From Ignavibacteriota bacterium (GTDB taxonomy: Bacteria > Bacteroidota > Ignavibacteria > Ignavibacteriales > Melioribacteraceae): 64,000 nt of DNA. The stretch lies in NCBI GenBank assembly GCA_016716225.1, contig JADJWT010000001.1, positions 2,986,501 through 3,050,500 of the forward strand. The letters run 5' to 3'. The notes beneath the pieces are model-generated. The model searched no databases. It was given only the letters and a program-made list of their open reading frames with translations, and was not told the DNA's origin. Position numbers and translations under genes: made by a program. This document shows, one piece after another, positions 55,234 to 64,000 of this stretch (the stretch's first letter is position 1; each line of letters starts with the position of its first letter).

Positions 55234-56292
55234 ATGAAAACATACATACTTTCAATATTTATTTTACTTTGTTCTGCGTCTCAATTATTTTCACAAGTTA
55301 GTTCAAATGATTTAGGATATAATACTGATGCGAATAAACGCGGCTCAAATGCTGCTGCAATGCTTGGTATTGGAATTGGTGCCAGAGCAGAAGCAGTTGG
55401 GGGAGCATTTGTTGCAATTGCTAATGATCCTTCTGCATTATATTGGAATCCAGCTGGAATTACTCAATTATCGTCAATTTCAGTACAAGTAACAAAAACT
55501 GAATGGTTTGTAGATACTGATTTTAGTTCACTTGGATTAGTTATACCGGTACCATCCATTGGTGGTTCATTAGGATTTCATCTTGCAATGTTAAATTATG
55601 GAGAAAATCCGGTAAGAACTGTTTTTAGACCGGAAGGTAATGGCGAAACATATTCAGCATCAGATTTTGTAGCTGGATTATATTACGCTATGAATATAAC
55701 TGATAGAGTTTCTGCAAGTGTTGGGGCAAAATATTTTAGACAAAGTATTTGGCATGTAAGCGGTTCTGCATTCGGCTTTGATATGGCAATATTATTTCAA
55801 ACCCCAGTTAATGGTTTAAAACTTGGTGGAACAATTAGTAATTTAGGAGCAGAATTTGGATTATCTGGAAGGGATTTAACTGGAATTATTGATGTTGACG
55901 GTCGTAAAACTGTTTATTTAAATAATGATAACGTACCAATTAATCTTGCCACTGAAACCTATGCACTTCCATTATTGTTTAGGTTTGGTGTAGCATATGA
56001 AATGGAACTTGATAACAATAATTCAGTAACTTTTGGAAGTAATTTGAATCATCCAAGTAATAATGTTGAGACTGTTGACTTTGGTGTTGAAGCAAAAGTT
56101 TTTAATTCTTTTTATTTAAGAGGCGGTTATCAATCACTTTTTTCTGATACTGCTGAAAATGGGTTAACTTTAGGTGCTGGAATAAACTATAAAATTCTTG
56201 ATCTCGCAACATTCACTGTTGATTATTCATGGTCGGATTGGGGAGTATTAAGTTCAGTAAATAGATTTTCAATTGGAATTAGTGCATACTAA
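55234..56292 (+). CDS. PorV/PorQ-like outer-membrane beta-barrel protein (cassette 2)
   Basis: A 352-residue protein with signal peptide (1 to about 20). The family signature begins MLGIGIGARAEAVGGAFVAI and continues ANDPSALYWNPAGI. The remaining FadL/OmpP1-like barrel ends RFSIGISAY. It is the counterpart of the barrel at 14896, with matching SWSDWG and HPSNN/HPSHS segments. PorV proteins help transfer type IX cargo to the surface. Position between the receptor (24 bases upstream) and the large secreted protein suggests it handles that protein. Confidence 0.87.
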   Translation: MKTYILSIFILLCSASQLFSQVSSNDLGYNTDANKRGSNAAAMLGIGIGARAEAVGGAFVAIANDPSALYWNPAGITQLSSISVQVTKTEWFVDTDFSSLGLVIPVPSIGGSLGFHLAMLNYGENPVRTVFRPEGNGETYSASDFVAGLYYAMNITDRVSASVGAKYFRQSIWHVSGSAFGFDMAILFQTPVNGLKLGGTISNLGAEFGLSGRDLTGIIDVDGRKTVYLNNDNVPINLATETYALPLLFRFGVAYEMELDNNNSVTFGSNLNHPSNNVETVDFGVEAKVFNSFYLRGGYQSLFSDTAENGLTLGAGINYKILDLATFTVDYSWSDWGVLSSVNRFSIGISAY

Positions 56293-56332
56293 AAAAATAA
56301 TTTTGTAGAATTAGTAAAACAGGAGATTTTAG

Positions 56333-59300
56333 GTGTTATTACTTAAAAATATTAGATCAATAAAATTATTTTCGTTTTTATTCATAACAATAATACTTTT
56401 GGTTCATTCTGAAAATAAATTTTATGCACAGGTATCAGGTTCTACTTCGGATTCTCACCCAATGCATTGGGCTAGGTACTGGGCTCGCGGATTATTTGAT
56501 AGAAACCTGATTTATACATCGGTATGGAATGTTGGAAATATCACTGATGCTGGAATGCAAGGTGGAGTAGGAATGCGATGGCCCGGAAGTGAAGGTTTAA
56601 ATTATTTATCAGGTGCGAACTTTTTAGTTGCTGCTTATGTAACGGATATGGCATCTTTGGAAGGAAAAATTGTCCCCGAAACTTGGGATGGCGAACAATT
56701 TGGGATATTAAGTAATGCATATTTACCTCACGTGAGTAATGCAACAGTTGCTCAATTATCATCAGATAGAACTCATCAACAAATATGGCAACCAATTCCA
56801 GGATGGTTTAATGATGGATTTTATGGTTATATATGGGGTATTAATGAAGATGTTAATGGTGACGGCGAACTATCACCAAGTGAAGATGTAAATTTTAATG
56901 GAAATCTTGATTTAAATTTAGATCCACCTACGAGTATTCTTAAAAGTATGGCAATTAGTACAGACAGGCGAACATGGCCACAATTTTGGCCTGGCGGTTC
57001 TTATGTTGGTGATCCTCGTCCTCCTGCAGGAAGACCACCAAGAACAATAATTGCTGGACCAAGAGCTGGTAAATGGAATGGGGAGTATAAAGCAGGAACC
57101 ATAGCCGATCAAGAAACTGTATATATGTTAGATGACCATGAAAATGATTATTGGGAAGATTATACAACATTGCGGTATTGGCCATTGAAAAACTCAGATG
57201 GAACTCCAAACACAACAAAATGGAAAGATCCTGATGTAAATAAAATTAGTGTTAGAGGAATGGGCGTAGAAGTTGAATCAAGAACATATGCTTGGTTTCA
57301 TCCTTTGGCGGAAGACATTTTAGTTTCTGTATATCGAATTAGAAATTATAGTGACTATAATCTAAATAGAGTAGTTACGGGAATGTGGGCAGATGCAAGT
57401 ATTGTTCAAAGTACATTTAATGCTGTAGATTATGTTGTTGCAGAATTTGGAACTGGCGACGAGGGAAGATTGGCATTCGATATTTTATATCAATGGCATA
57501 AATTTCCGGATCAATTAAATACATATCAGAAAGTTGGAGTTTATGGATTTGCATTTTTAGAAAGTCCTGGAATTGAAGATAACGGAGTTGACGATGATAA
57601 GGACGGACTTGTTGATGAAAGTATGTTTGATAAAATAGATAATGATGGCGATTGGGAATCTTTCAGTGATACAGGTTTACCTTCAATAGAAGGAACTTCC
57701 GGAAATGGGTTATGGGATACCGAAGATAAAAATCTAAATGGTGCATTGGATCCAGGAGAAGACGTAAATAAAAATGATAAATTAGATTTTGAACCTGTAA
57801 ATGATGATAGAGGTACAGACGGAGTTGGACCAGATGAAAACGGATGGCCCGGACCGGATAACGATGGTAGCGAAACCAACGGCAGAATTGATATTGGTGA
57901 ATCGAATTATGATATTACAGATATTGATGAAGCAGATCAAGCTGGTTTGGGACACATTTATGTATATGAGTCTAATAAGGAATTGAGAAATCAAAAAGGT
58001 TTTTGGGAAAAATATTTAAGTAAAGTTGAAGAACCTGAAATAGAAGAAACGGATGACGACATAGTTTTTATATTCGGTGCCAAAGATGTAAAATTGGAAA
58101 CAACAGACGCACTTGAACAAGCTCAAAGACCGGTTTGGAAAAGATTTACAATTGCTCTTTTAATGGGTGAAGATCAAGAAGATATAGTTAGAAACAAATC
58201 AACTATGCAAAGTATCTATAACGATAATTATAGATTTTTAACTCCACCATTACAACCTACTTTAATATCAAATGTTTCAGATAGAAAAGTACAGTTGTAT
58301 TGGGATACTGAAGCCGAATTTTCAAAAGATCCATTTTTCGGATTGGATTTTAATGGGTATCGACTTTATAAAAGTACCGATCCGGAATTTTTGGATATTA
58401 AAACTGTTACAGATGCATTCGGAAATGTACTGCTATTTGAACCACTTGAAATTTACGACAGATCAGATGATGGTTTGCGTGGAGCACATCCGGTTCCGTT
58501 CCCAAATCTTGGAGTTCACTATGATATGGGAAATAATAGTGGACTTAAACATTCTTATGTTGATACTTTAGTTGATAATGGCAGAACCTATTATTATGCT
58601 GTAACCTCAATTGATGCCGGTAATGATTTTGATTTTTTTGATAGAGGAATTGTTTCAGAAAATTATCCATTACAAGCAATGCCAAGTGAATGTGCATTTA
58701 ATATCACAGTTAATGAACTTGGAGATGTGGTTTATAGAGATAGAAATACGGCAGTTTGCAAACCGCAAGAGTCAGCTGCTGGCTATACAGAACCGCATGT
58801 TGATTCACTTAAAATAAATCACGAAGGCGGTTATGCAAGAGGTGGGAAATTTAATATTGATGTTTATAATAAAAATCATGCAACGGATCATTTGGGGGAT
58901 ATTTATCAATTAACGTTTAAAGATGATGGATGGCTATCTGCTCTAACACCTTTGTACAAATGGGGTGGAACAAGAGGTATAACGTTAATGAATATTTCAA
59001 ATGGAGATACTCTGTTTAATATCATACATCCCGGTCCTTCTGAATTTGTTAAAAAAGGTTATGCAGCAATTGAACGGGGTGTTTTTCAAGGTGTAAAATA
59101 CGATTTTGAATTTCCTATAGAAGATGAGATTAATAATAATAATGTTAGAGGTATTTCTGTAATTAAGTACAACAAATATAAAAGAGAAACAACCGATTGG
59201 AAATTGTGGGCAACTCCAACAAAATCAAATGTAAGATGTAATGCTATAGAACTTACTGGCTCAGGTTATGCATTGCCAAGAGATTTTGATTTAGTTGTGT

Positions 59301-60046
59301 ATGACCATATTGTTGATACATCTTATGCTCCACCCGGATCTTTAGTGTTAAAAGAATATCCAATTAATTTTGCGGTGTGGGATGTAACTGACCCAAATAA
59401 TAAAATTAAAATGACAGTAAACGTGATTTATGAAAAAAATAGGAATAATGGAAATTATTTGCCTCCGGAAATGTTCGGACAAATTTGGGATAGTACAAGA
59501 GTTGTAATAAAATTTCCTAAACATGATAATGTTGTAAGTAACGATAGATATTGGTCTTCTTGGGAATTAAGATTTTTCAAACCGGATTTTGAAAGAAAGG
59601 ATCCAACAGTTATTCCTCCAGCTCCGGGTGATATTTATAGTTTTAGGACGGAACGTAATCCGACAGAACAAGATACTTTTCGTTTTGTAATTGAAGGCGG
59701 AGAATGGAAAGCAGTTGATGTAAAATATACTGATGATAAAAAAGTTTACGTTGTTCCGGATCCATACGTTGCTGCAAATTCACTTGAAGCAATTTATGAA
59801 TTAGCCGGTAATTCTCAAAGAAGAGTTGATTTTGTAAATCTTCCACCTAAATGTACAATTTATATTTTTACTGCTAGCGGTGATTTGGTTAAAAAAATTG
59901 AGCACGAAGATGCATTTGATGTTGGCAGACATGCTTGGGATTTAACCACAGATGACGGTCCAGAAGTTGCGTTCGGTATGTATTTCTTTGTTGTGGAAGC
60001 AAAAGGATTGAAAACACAAAGGGGAAAATTTGCAATAATTAAGTAA
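56333..60046 (+). CDS. Large Ca-binding secreted surface protein (cassette 2)
   Basis: A 1,237-residue protein starting at GTG with AGGAG 7 bases upstream. A signal peptide is followed by an N-terminal region with the signature TWPQFWPGGSYVGDPRPP and GKWNGEY. Thrombospondin-3/EF-hand-like calcium loops follow (DVNGDGELSPSED, DVNFNGNLD, NLNGALDPGED, DVNKNDKLD, about 170-540), then Fn3-like beta domains. A FlgD/Por-like C-terminal domain ends the protein (about 1140-1237; VYVVPDPYVAANSLE to GKFAIIK). It is the intact paralogue of the frameshifted gene at 11356. The function is unrecorded to my knowledge; I infer a surface partner of the TonB receptor, perhaps replacing SusD. Confidence 0.82.
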   Translation: MLLLKNIRSIKLFSFLFITIILLVHSENKFYAQVSGSTSDSHPMHWARYWARGLFDRNLIYTSVWNVGNITDAGMQGGVGMRWPGSEGLNYLSGANFLVAAYVTDMASLEGKIVPETWDGEQFGILSNAYLPHVSNATVAQLSSDRTHQQIWQPIPGWFNDGFYGYIWGINEDVNGDGELSPSEDVNFNGNLDLNLDPPTSILKSMAISTDRRTWPQFWPGGSYVGDPRPPAGRPPRTIIAGPRAGKWNGEYKAGTIADQETVYMLDDHENDYWEDYTTLRYWPLKNSDGTPNTTKWKDPDVNKISVRGMGVEVESRTYAWFHPLAEDILVSVYRIRNYSDYNLNRVVTGMWADASIVQSTFNAVDYVVAEFGTGDEGRLAFDILYQWHKFPDQLNTYQKVGVYGFAFLESPGIEDNGVDDDKDGLVDESMFDKIDNDGDWESFSDTGLPSIEGTSGNGLWDTEDKNLNGALDPGEDVNKNDKLDFEPVNDDRGTDGVGPDENGWPGPDNDGSETNGRIDIGESNYDITDIDEADQAGLGHIYVYESNKELRNQKGFWEKYLSKVEEPEIEETDDDIVFIFGAKDVKLETTDALEQAQRPVWKRFTIALLMGEDQEDIVRNKSTMQSIYNDNYRFLTPPLQPTLISNVSDRKVQLYWDTEAEFSKDPFFGLDFNGYRLYKSTDPEFLDIKTVTDAFGNVLLFEPLEIYDRSDDGLRGAHPVPFPNLGVHYDMGNNSGLKHSYVDTLVDNGRTYYYAVTSIDAGNDFDFFDRGIVSENYPLQAMPSECAFNITVNELGDVVYRDRNTAVCKPQESAAGYTEPHVDSLKINHEGGYARGGKFNIDVYNKNHATDHLGDIYQLTFKDDGWLSALTPLYKWGGTRGITLMNISNGDTLFNIIHPGPSEFVKKGYAAIERGVFQGVKYDFEFPIEDEINNNNVRGISVIKYNKYKRETTDWKLWATPTKSNVRCNAIELTGSGYALPRDFDLVVYDHIVDTSYAPPGSLVLKEYPINFAVWDVTDPNNKIKMTVNVIYEKNRNNGNYLPPEMFGQIWDSTRVVIKFPKHDNVVSNDRYWSSWELRFFKPDFERKDPTVIPPAPGDIYSFRTERNPTEQDTFRFVIEGGEWKAVDVKYTDDKKVYVVPDPYVAANSLEAIYELAGNSQRRVDFVNLPPKCTIYIFTASGDLVKKIEHEDAFDVGRHAWDLTTDDGPEVAFGMYFFVVEAKGLKTQRGKFAIIK

Positions 60047-60070
60047 TAAGTATTAAAGGTTAAATATATT

Positions 60071-61636
60071 TTGAAAATACATATAGAAAATTTTACTAAC
60101 CCGGTTATTGTTATAATAATCGGGTTATTTTTTTTATCGTGTTCAGATGATAAAATTCCAGAAGAACAGATTGTAGCTAAGGTTGGTGATAAAATCATTA
60201 CCGTTAATGAATTTAAAAATAGTTTTGAGTTTAGTTTAAAGACATTACGATTAAGTAATAATCCGAGAAAACATTATTTAGATTTAATGATTAAAGAAAT
60301 GTTAATCGCCAATGATGGTTACACCAAGGGATTTCATAAAAGTAAATACGTTACTGATCGAATAAATAATCGAACAAATAATAATTTGCTTGAATCTTTT
60401 TATTCTAAATATGTTCATGCAAGAGTAAATGTTCCGGAAGAAAAAATTATCGATGCTTTAAAAAAAGCAAGTATAAAATTCCGATTACTAATTTATCCTA
60501 CTCCTTCATTGCAAAAAGCAGCAGAAGCTTATGATCAAGCAAGAATATCAAATCTCGGTGATTACATTGATAAACAAATCCAAAAACTAGAAGTTCAAAA
60601 TGTGAAAAAAGAAAACTTTGAAACTGATTGGATGGACTTTATGGAAATGCCTCCGGAAATGTTTGCTTCAATCAAAAATTTAGAAATAGGAAAACCATCC
60701 GAACCAATTCCTTTTAACAACGGTTATGCAATTTTTCAAATAATTGAACTAAAACGTGAAGCAATAAAAAGTGATGAATTGAAATATGGTGCAAAAAGAA
60801 AAAAAATGTACGCACGATTATATAATGTTGAATCGGATAAAATAGTTCACAAAATTATGGATTCTTTATTAACTCCGCTTAACGTTAGATTGAGCAACAG
60901 CACAATTGATAAAATGATAAAACCTTTGTTGGAATGGATTGATGCTGGTATTACAAAAAAGGGTTCAATTGTAAAAAATTTATCTCACGTGAATGATAGT
61001 TCAAAAAATTATTTGAAGGAATTAAAAAAATTATTACCACAAAAATTATATTCATCCGTTGATGGAATTACCACTGTTGAAGATTATTTTAATTATATGA
61101 ATTATCACAGAAAAAATATTATTGAAAGTAAGGATTTGAATGATCTTAAAAATAGATTGATTACTGAAATTGGAACAATGATTAAAAATAAGAAGTTTAT
61201 CGAAATTGCAAAATCTGACGGATTTCTAGATTCATCAAAAGTTAAAGATGATATAAAAATTTGGGAAGAAAAATGGACTTATGATATTTACCGAGATCAC
61301 CTTGTACAAAAAATTTCTGTTACCGAAGATGAAATGAAAAATTATTTTAAATATAGATGGCGAGAATTAAATATATCAGATATAGATACCACAAGATTTT
61401 ACAAATACAAAGATGATGTTTATAACGCAATTTTATTCGAGAAGCACAAAAAAATTCTCGATACCGAACTTGATCAACTTAAAAAGAAATATACTGTTTG
61501 GATAAATGAAAATATTCTTAATAGCATTAAATTAAATGACGGACCGAAATCTTTGGAAACATCTTTGATTGTAGTGAAAAATTTTACCGGTGAATTTCTT
61601 GTGCCAACTGTTGATACACGATGGTTTTATTATTAA
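60071..61636 (+). CDS. SurA-like periplasmic lipoprotein (cassette 2)
   Basis: A 521-residue lipoprotein starting at TTG, with lipobox Cys24 (FFLSC). The SurA_N-like region reads VAKVGDKIITVNEFKNSFEF, followed by a helical stretch and a weak parvulin-like region (about 135-235, FRLLIYPTP and YAIFQIIELKREAI). The C-terminal half is helical and charged. It is paralogous to the protein at 15997, including the FQ(M/I)xxxxREAI segment and the LKxKYxxxIN near the end. Chaperoning of the neighbouring large secreted protein is the best inference; isomerase activity is uncertain. Confidence 0.72.
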   Translation: MKIHIENFTNPVIVIIIGLFFLSCSDDKIPEEQIVAKVGDKIITVNEFKNSFEFSLKTLRLSNNPRKHYLDLMIKEMLIANDGYTKGFHKSKYVTDRINNRTNNNLLESFYSKYVHARVNVPEEKIIDALKKASIKFRLLIYPTPSLQKAAEAYDQARISNLGDYIDKQIQKLEVQNVKKENFETDWMDFMEMPPEMFASIKNLEIGKPSEPIPFNNGYAIFQIIELKREAIKSDELKYGAKRKKMYARLYNVESDKIVHKIMDSLLTPLNVRLSNSTIDKMIKPLLEWIDAGITKKGSIVKNLSHVNDSSKNYLKELKKLLPQKLYSSVDGITTVEDYFNYMNYHRKNIIESKDLNDLKNRLITEIGTMIKNKKFIEIAKSDGFLDSSKVKDDIKIWEEKWTYDIYRDHLVQKISVTEDEMKNYFKYRWRELNISDIDTTRFYKYKDDVYNAILFEKHKKILDTELDQLKKKYTVWINENILNSIKLNDGPKSLETSLIVVKNFTGEFLVPTVDTRWFYY

Positions 61637-61653
61637 AATAAATTTGGAAAAGA

Positions 61654-62721
61654 ATGAAGAAAATATTTTATTTCTCACTTATAATATTAATAAACCACTC
61701 TTGCAGTTCAACAATTAAAAAAATATATCTAGATAATAATTCTGCAATTATTTCTGAAGAATTTATTTATGAAATATCTGATGCTCAAACTCCGCAATGC
61801 CACGCATCAACAATAGCGATAAGTGGTAATAATAAAATTGTTGCTTGGTTTGGCGGAACCCATGAAAAAAATCCCGATGTTGGAATATGGGTTTCTATAA
61901 AAGAAAATGGAAAATGGTCTAAAGCGAAAGAAGTTGTTAATGGAATTCAAAATGATGGAACACGATTTCCTTCGTGGAATCCGGTTTTATTTCAGCCAAA
62001 ATCTGGCCCATTATTTTTATTTTATAAAGTTGGACCTAGCCCACGAGAATGGTGGGGACTTTATGTAACTTCATCTGACAATGGAAAAAGCTGGTCAAAG
62101 CCAATAAAATTACCGAATGGAATTTATGGACCAATTAAGAATAAGCCAATTCAATTGAAAAGCGGAGAAATAATTTCTCCAACCAGTACAGAACATGATG
62201 GTTGGAAAATTCAAATAGAGACAAGTGTAGATCTTTGTAAAACATGGATTTCTTCTGGTGACTTAAATGATGAAAAAGAATTTGGTGCAATTCAACCAAC
62301 AATTTTAATACATCCAAACAATAAATTACAATTACTTAATAGAACGGAAAATGAAGTTATCTCAAATGTTTGGTCAAATGATAATGGAAAAACTTGGGGC
62401 AAAATGACTTCACTTAATTTGCCTAATCCAAACTCTGGCATTGACGCAATAACTTTGAATGATGGTCGACATTTATTGGTTTATAATCCTACAAAGAAAA
62501 ACTGGGGGAATAGAGTTCCGCTTTCTGTTGCAATTTCCAAAGATGGAATTAATTGGGAAAAAGTTTTAGATCTTGAAAATGAAAGTGATAAAGAAAATTC
62601 TGAGAAAGATGAATATTCTTATCCGTCAGTTATTCAATCAGAAGATGGTTTGGTGCATATCGTTTATACATGGAATAGAAAAACTGTAAAGTATGTTGTT
62701 TTAGATACGGCAAAGATTTAA
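61654..62721 (+). CDS. Sialidase-like BNR-repeat lipoprotein (probable glycoside hydrolase)
   Basis: A 355-residue lipoprotein with lipobox Cys17 (INHSC). The rest is a six-bladed-propeller sialidase-like domain of the BNR_2 type. Asp-box motifs are visible as SSDNGKSWSKP and SNDNGKTWGK, with degenerate SVDLCKTW and SKDGINWEK. Other family segments are ECHAST-like QCHASTIA near the start and SYPSVIQSEDGLVHIVYTW at the end. Members remove sialic acids or other terminal sugars or act as lyases. The typical arginine triad cannot be assigned by eye, so the substrate is open. Membership of the LacI regulon block supports a glycan-trimming role at the cell surface. Confidence 0.78.
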   Translation: MKKIFYFSLIILINHSCSSTIKKIYLDNNSAIISEEFIYEISDAQTPQCHASTIAISGNNKIVAWFGGTHEKNPDVGIWVSIKENGKWSKAKEVVNGIQNDGTRFPSWNPVLFQPKSGPLFLFYKVGPSPREWWGLYVTSSDNGKSWSKPIKLPNGIYGPIKNKPIQLKSGEIISPTSTEHDGWKIQIETSVDLCKTWISSGDLNDEKEFGAIQPTILIHPNNKLQLLNRTENEVISNVWSNDNGKTWGKMTSLNLPNPNSGIDAITLNDGRHLLVYNPTKKNWGNRVPLSVAISKDGINWEKVLDLENESDKENSEKDEYSYPSVIQSEDGLVHIVYTWNRKTVKYVVLDTAKI

Positions 62722-62743
62722 CAATAACTTAAAAATAATTAAT

Positions 62744-63970
62744 ATGAAAAATTCAATAAAATTACTTTTTTTTATCACATTTTGCTCAACGTTGGTAATT
62801 GGACAAAATAATATAATAATTGATGGAAATTTTGATGATTGGTTAAATGTTCCAATTGCTGTTGTGGATTCAGCAAATAACGTTCATGATACCGATGGAT
62901 ATTCTGAAGGAGACAAACCTGCACAATTTATAAATTATTCTGATGTTGACATACTTGAAGTAAAATTTTCCAATGATGATTCAACTTTATTTGGATACAT
63001 TAAATCGAAAGGATTTATTGGAAGAACTTCTTCATCAAATTTAGGGCACACTAAAAGTGGAAGGTATTATTTTATTTTCACAATTGATGTTGATGATAAT
63101 GATACAACCGGTTATCCGCTAAGAGAAGGTGGTTACTTTCCGGATAGTAAAGGTTATGATATGAATATGGAAGTTGAATTTTTTAATGGAGAATATAATA
63201 CTGGTCATTACTTAAATCATGAATACATTTCAGAAGCTGATTATAATGCAAATTGGGAAAATGACCTTGCACTAGGAATTGTAAGATTAGCGCCAGGAAC
63301 ATACGATTGGTATTCCCAATGGGTAATGTTTGAAGATTCAACTTATGTTGTTGTTGAAGATAAAGGTCCGGTTTACTATGGAATAATAAGAATAGCAGTG
63401 TCAGATGATGGTCATGAAGCTGAAATATCAGCACCTTTTTGGGGATTTCTAAAAACTCATGAAGGAAAAAATATTATTAATCTAAATCAAAATATAAAAA
63501 TATCTGCTTCACTTGAGGGTAGTGGAGAATTATCAGAAGAAGCTGTAAAATTAGGTTATACTCCCGGAAGCAAATCTGTTTGGGGTTCAAACACTGCTCT
63601 TCCTTTCAATTATTTTATAAAATCCACAGAAATTGTTTCACTTACAAGTGAATTAAATCTTCCATCAATTTTTGAATTGAAACAAAATTATCCCAATCCA
63701 TTTAACCCAAGTACAACAATTAATTATACTATTCAGTCAAAAGTGAAAAGTGAAAATGCAAATGTAGCCTCAGAATTTAGTTTGAGTAATGTAACATTAA
63801 AAATTTATGATATTTTAGGAAGAGAAGTTGAAACTTTGGTTAACGAAAATCAAAAACCGGGAAATTATAAAATTCTTTTTGATGGAAGCAATTTTCCAAG
63901 CGGAGTTTACTATTATCAATTAAAATCCGGAAATTTTAATCAAACAAAAAAAATGATTTTGGCTAAATAA
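62744..63970 (+). CDS. Secreted CBM9-like protein with T9SS sorting tail
   Basis: A 408-residue secreted protein with signal peptide (1 to about 20, VIGQ). One sugar-binding-like domain (about 23-290) starts IIIDGNFDDWLNVP and includes FTIDVDDNDTTGYPL. Its DG-x-x-DW start and DxDNDxxTG loop parallel both halves of the protein at 48652. The C-terminal type IX sorting domain begins NYPNPFNPST and contains an inserted segment (around SKVKSENANVASEF) before NVTLKIYDILGRE. It closes the visible LacI-regulon block and is followed only by 30 bases. A surface glycan-binding role is inferred. Confidence 0.82.
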   Translation: MKNSIKLLFFITFCSTLVIGQNNIIIDGNFDDWLNVPIAVVDSANNVHDTDGYSEGDKPAQFINYSDVDILEVKFSNDDSTLFGYIKSKGFIGRTSSSNLGHTKSGRYYFIFTIDVDDNDTTGYPLREGGYFPDSKGYDMNMEVEFFNGEYNTGHYLNHEYISEADYNANWENDLALGIVRLAPGTYDWYSQWVMFEDSTYVVVEDKGPVYYGIIRIAVSDDGHEAEISAPFWGFLKTHEGKNIINLNQNIKISASLEGSGELSEEAVKLGYTPGSKSVWGSNTALPFNYFIKSTEIVSLTSELNLPSIFELKQNYPNPFNPSTTINYTIQSKVKSENANVASEFSLSNVTLKIYDILGREVETLVNENQKPGNYKILFDGSNFPSGVYYYQLKSGNFNQTKKMILAK

Positions 63971-64000
63971 AATTTTCAGAAAAAAAATTATTTCATTCAA

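Overview
The window reads as an AT-rich chromosomal segment from the Bacteroidota/Chlorobi side of the tree, most likely an Ignavibacteria-type (Melioribacter/Ignavibacterium-like) bacterium. Five secreted proteins end in the 'NYPNPFNP' beta-sandwich tail typical of type IX secretion cargo in that group. There are five TonB-dependent receptors, several lipoproteins, and promoters resembling the Bacteroidota TAnnTTTG type. The taxonomic call is inference from protein style. I saw no rRNA, tRNA, CRISPR array, insertion sequence or phage gene.

Layout. 1-2.8 kb (minus): an RpiR-type regulator followed by aldehyde dehydrogenase and an iron alcohol dehydrogenase cut by the window edge. 3.3-8.3 kb: two secreted LamG-type proteins, one fused to a metallophosphatase, closed by a strong terminator. 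8.4-18.8 kb: outer-membrane cassette 1 (TonB receptor, large Ca-binding secreted protein broken by a frameshift, PorV-like barrel, SurA-like protein, secreted beta-propeller). 18.9-22 kb: a probable zinc-uptake locus (His-containing small protein, lipoprotein, ZnuD-like receptor). 22-26 kb: an SGNH hydrolase and a convergent orphan TonB receptor. 26-32.1 kb: a tetR-adaptor-RND-TolC efflux operon with the operator inside its promoter. 32.2-33.6 kb: small stress/redox genes. 33.6-37 kb: a probable copper locus (Cys/Met small protein, OprC-like receptor, CDF exporter).

37-64 kb is the most interesting part. A LacI-family regulator and L-fucose isomerase (minus) diverge from a six-gene cytoplasmic operon (GmhA-type isomerase, PfkB-kinase/HAD fusion, GH2 exo-beta-glucosaminidase-like enzyme, AHBA-synthase/NtdA-like aminotransferase, Gfo/Idh dehydrogenase, ROK kinase). 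A third block (48.6-64 kb) encodes secreted sugar-binding proteins, outer-membrane cassette 2, a sialidase-like lipoprotein and folding factors. All three blocks carry the same 10-base operator core CAATCGTTTG next to or inside their promoters, so I infer one LacI regulon. It would capture a glycan at the surface with a SusD-less receptor system and process an amino sugar inside the cell with enzymes resembling the kanosamine (NtdABC / RifKLMN) set. The substrate and the direction of the pathway cannot be read from sequence alone.
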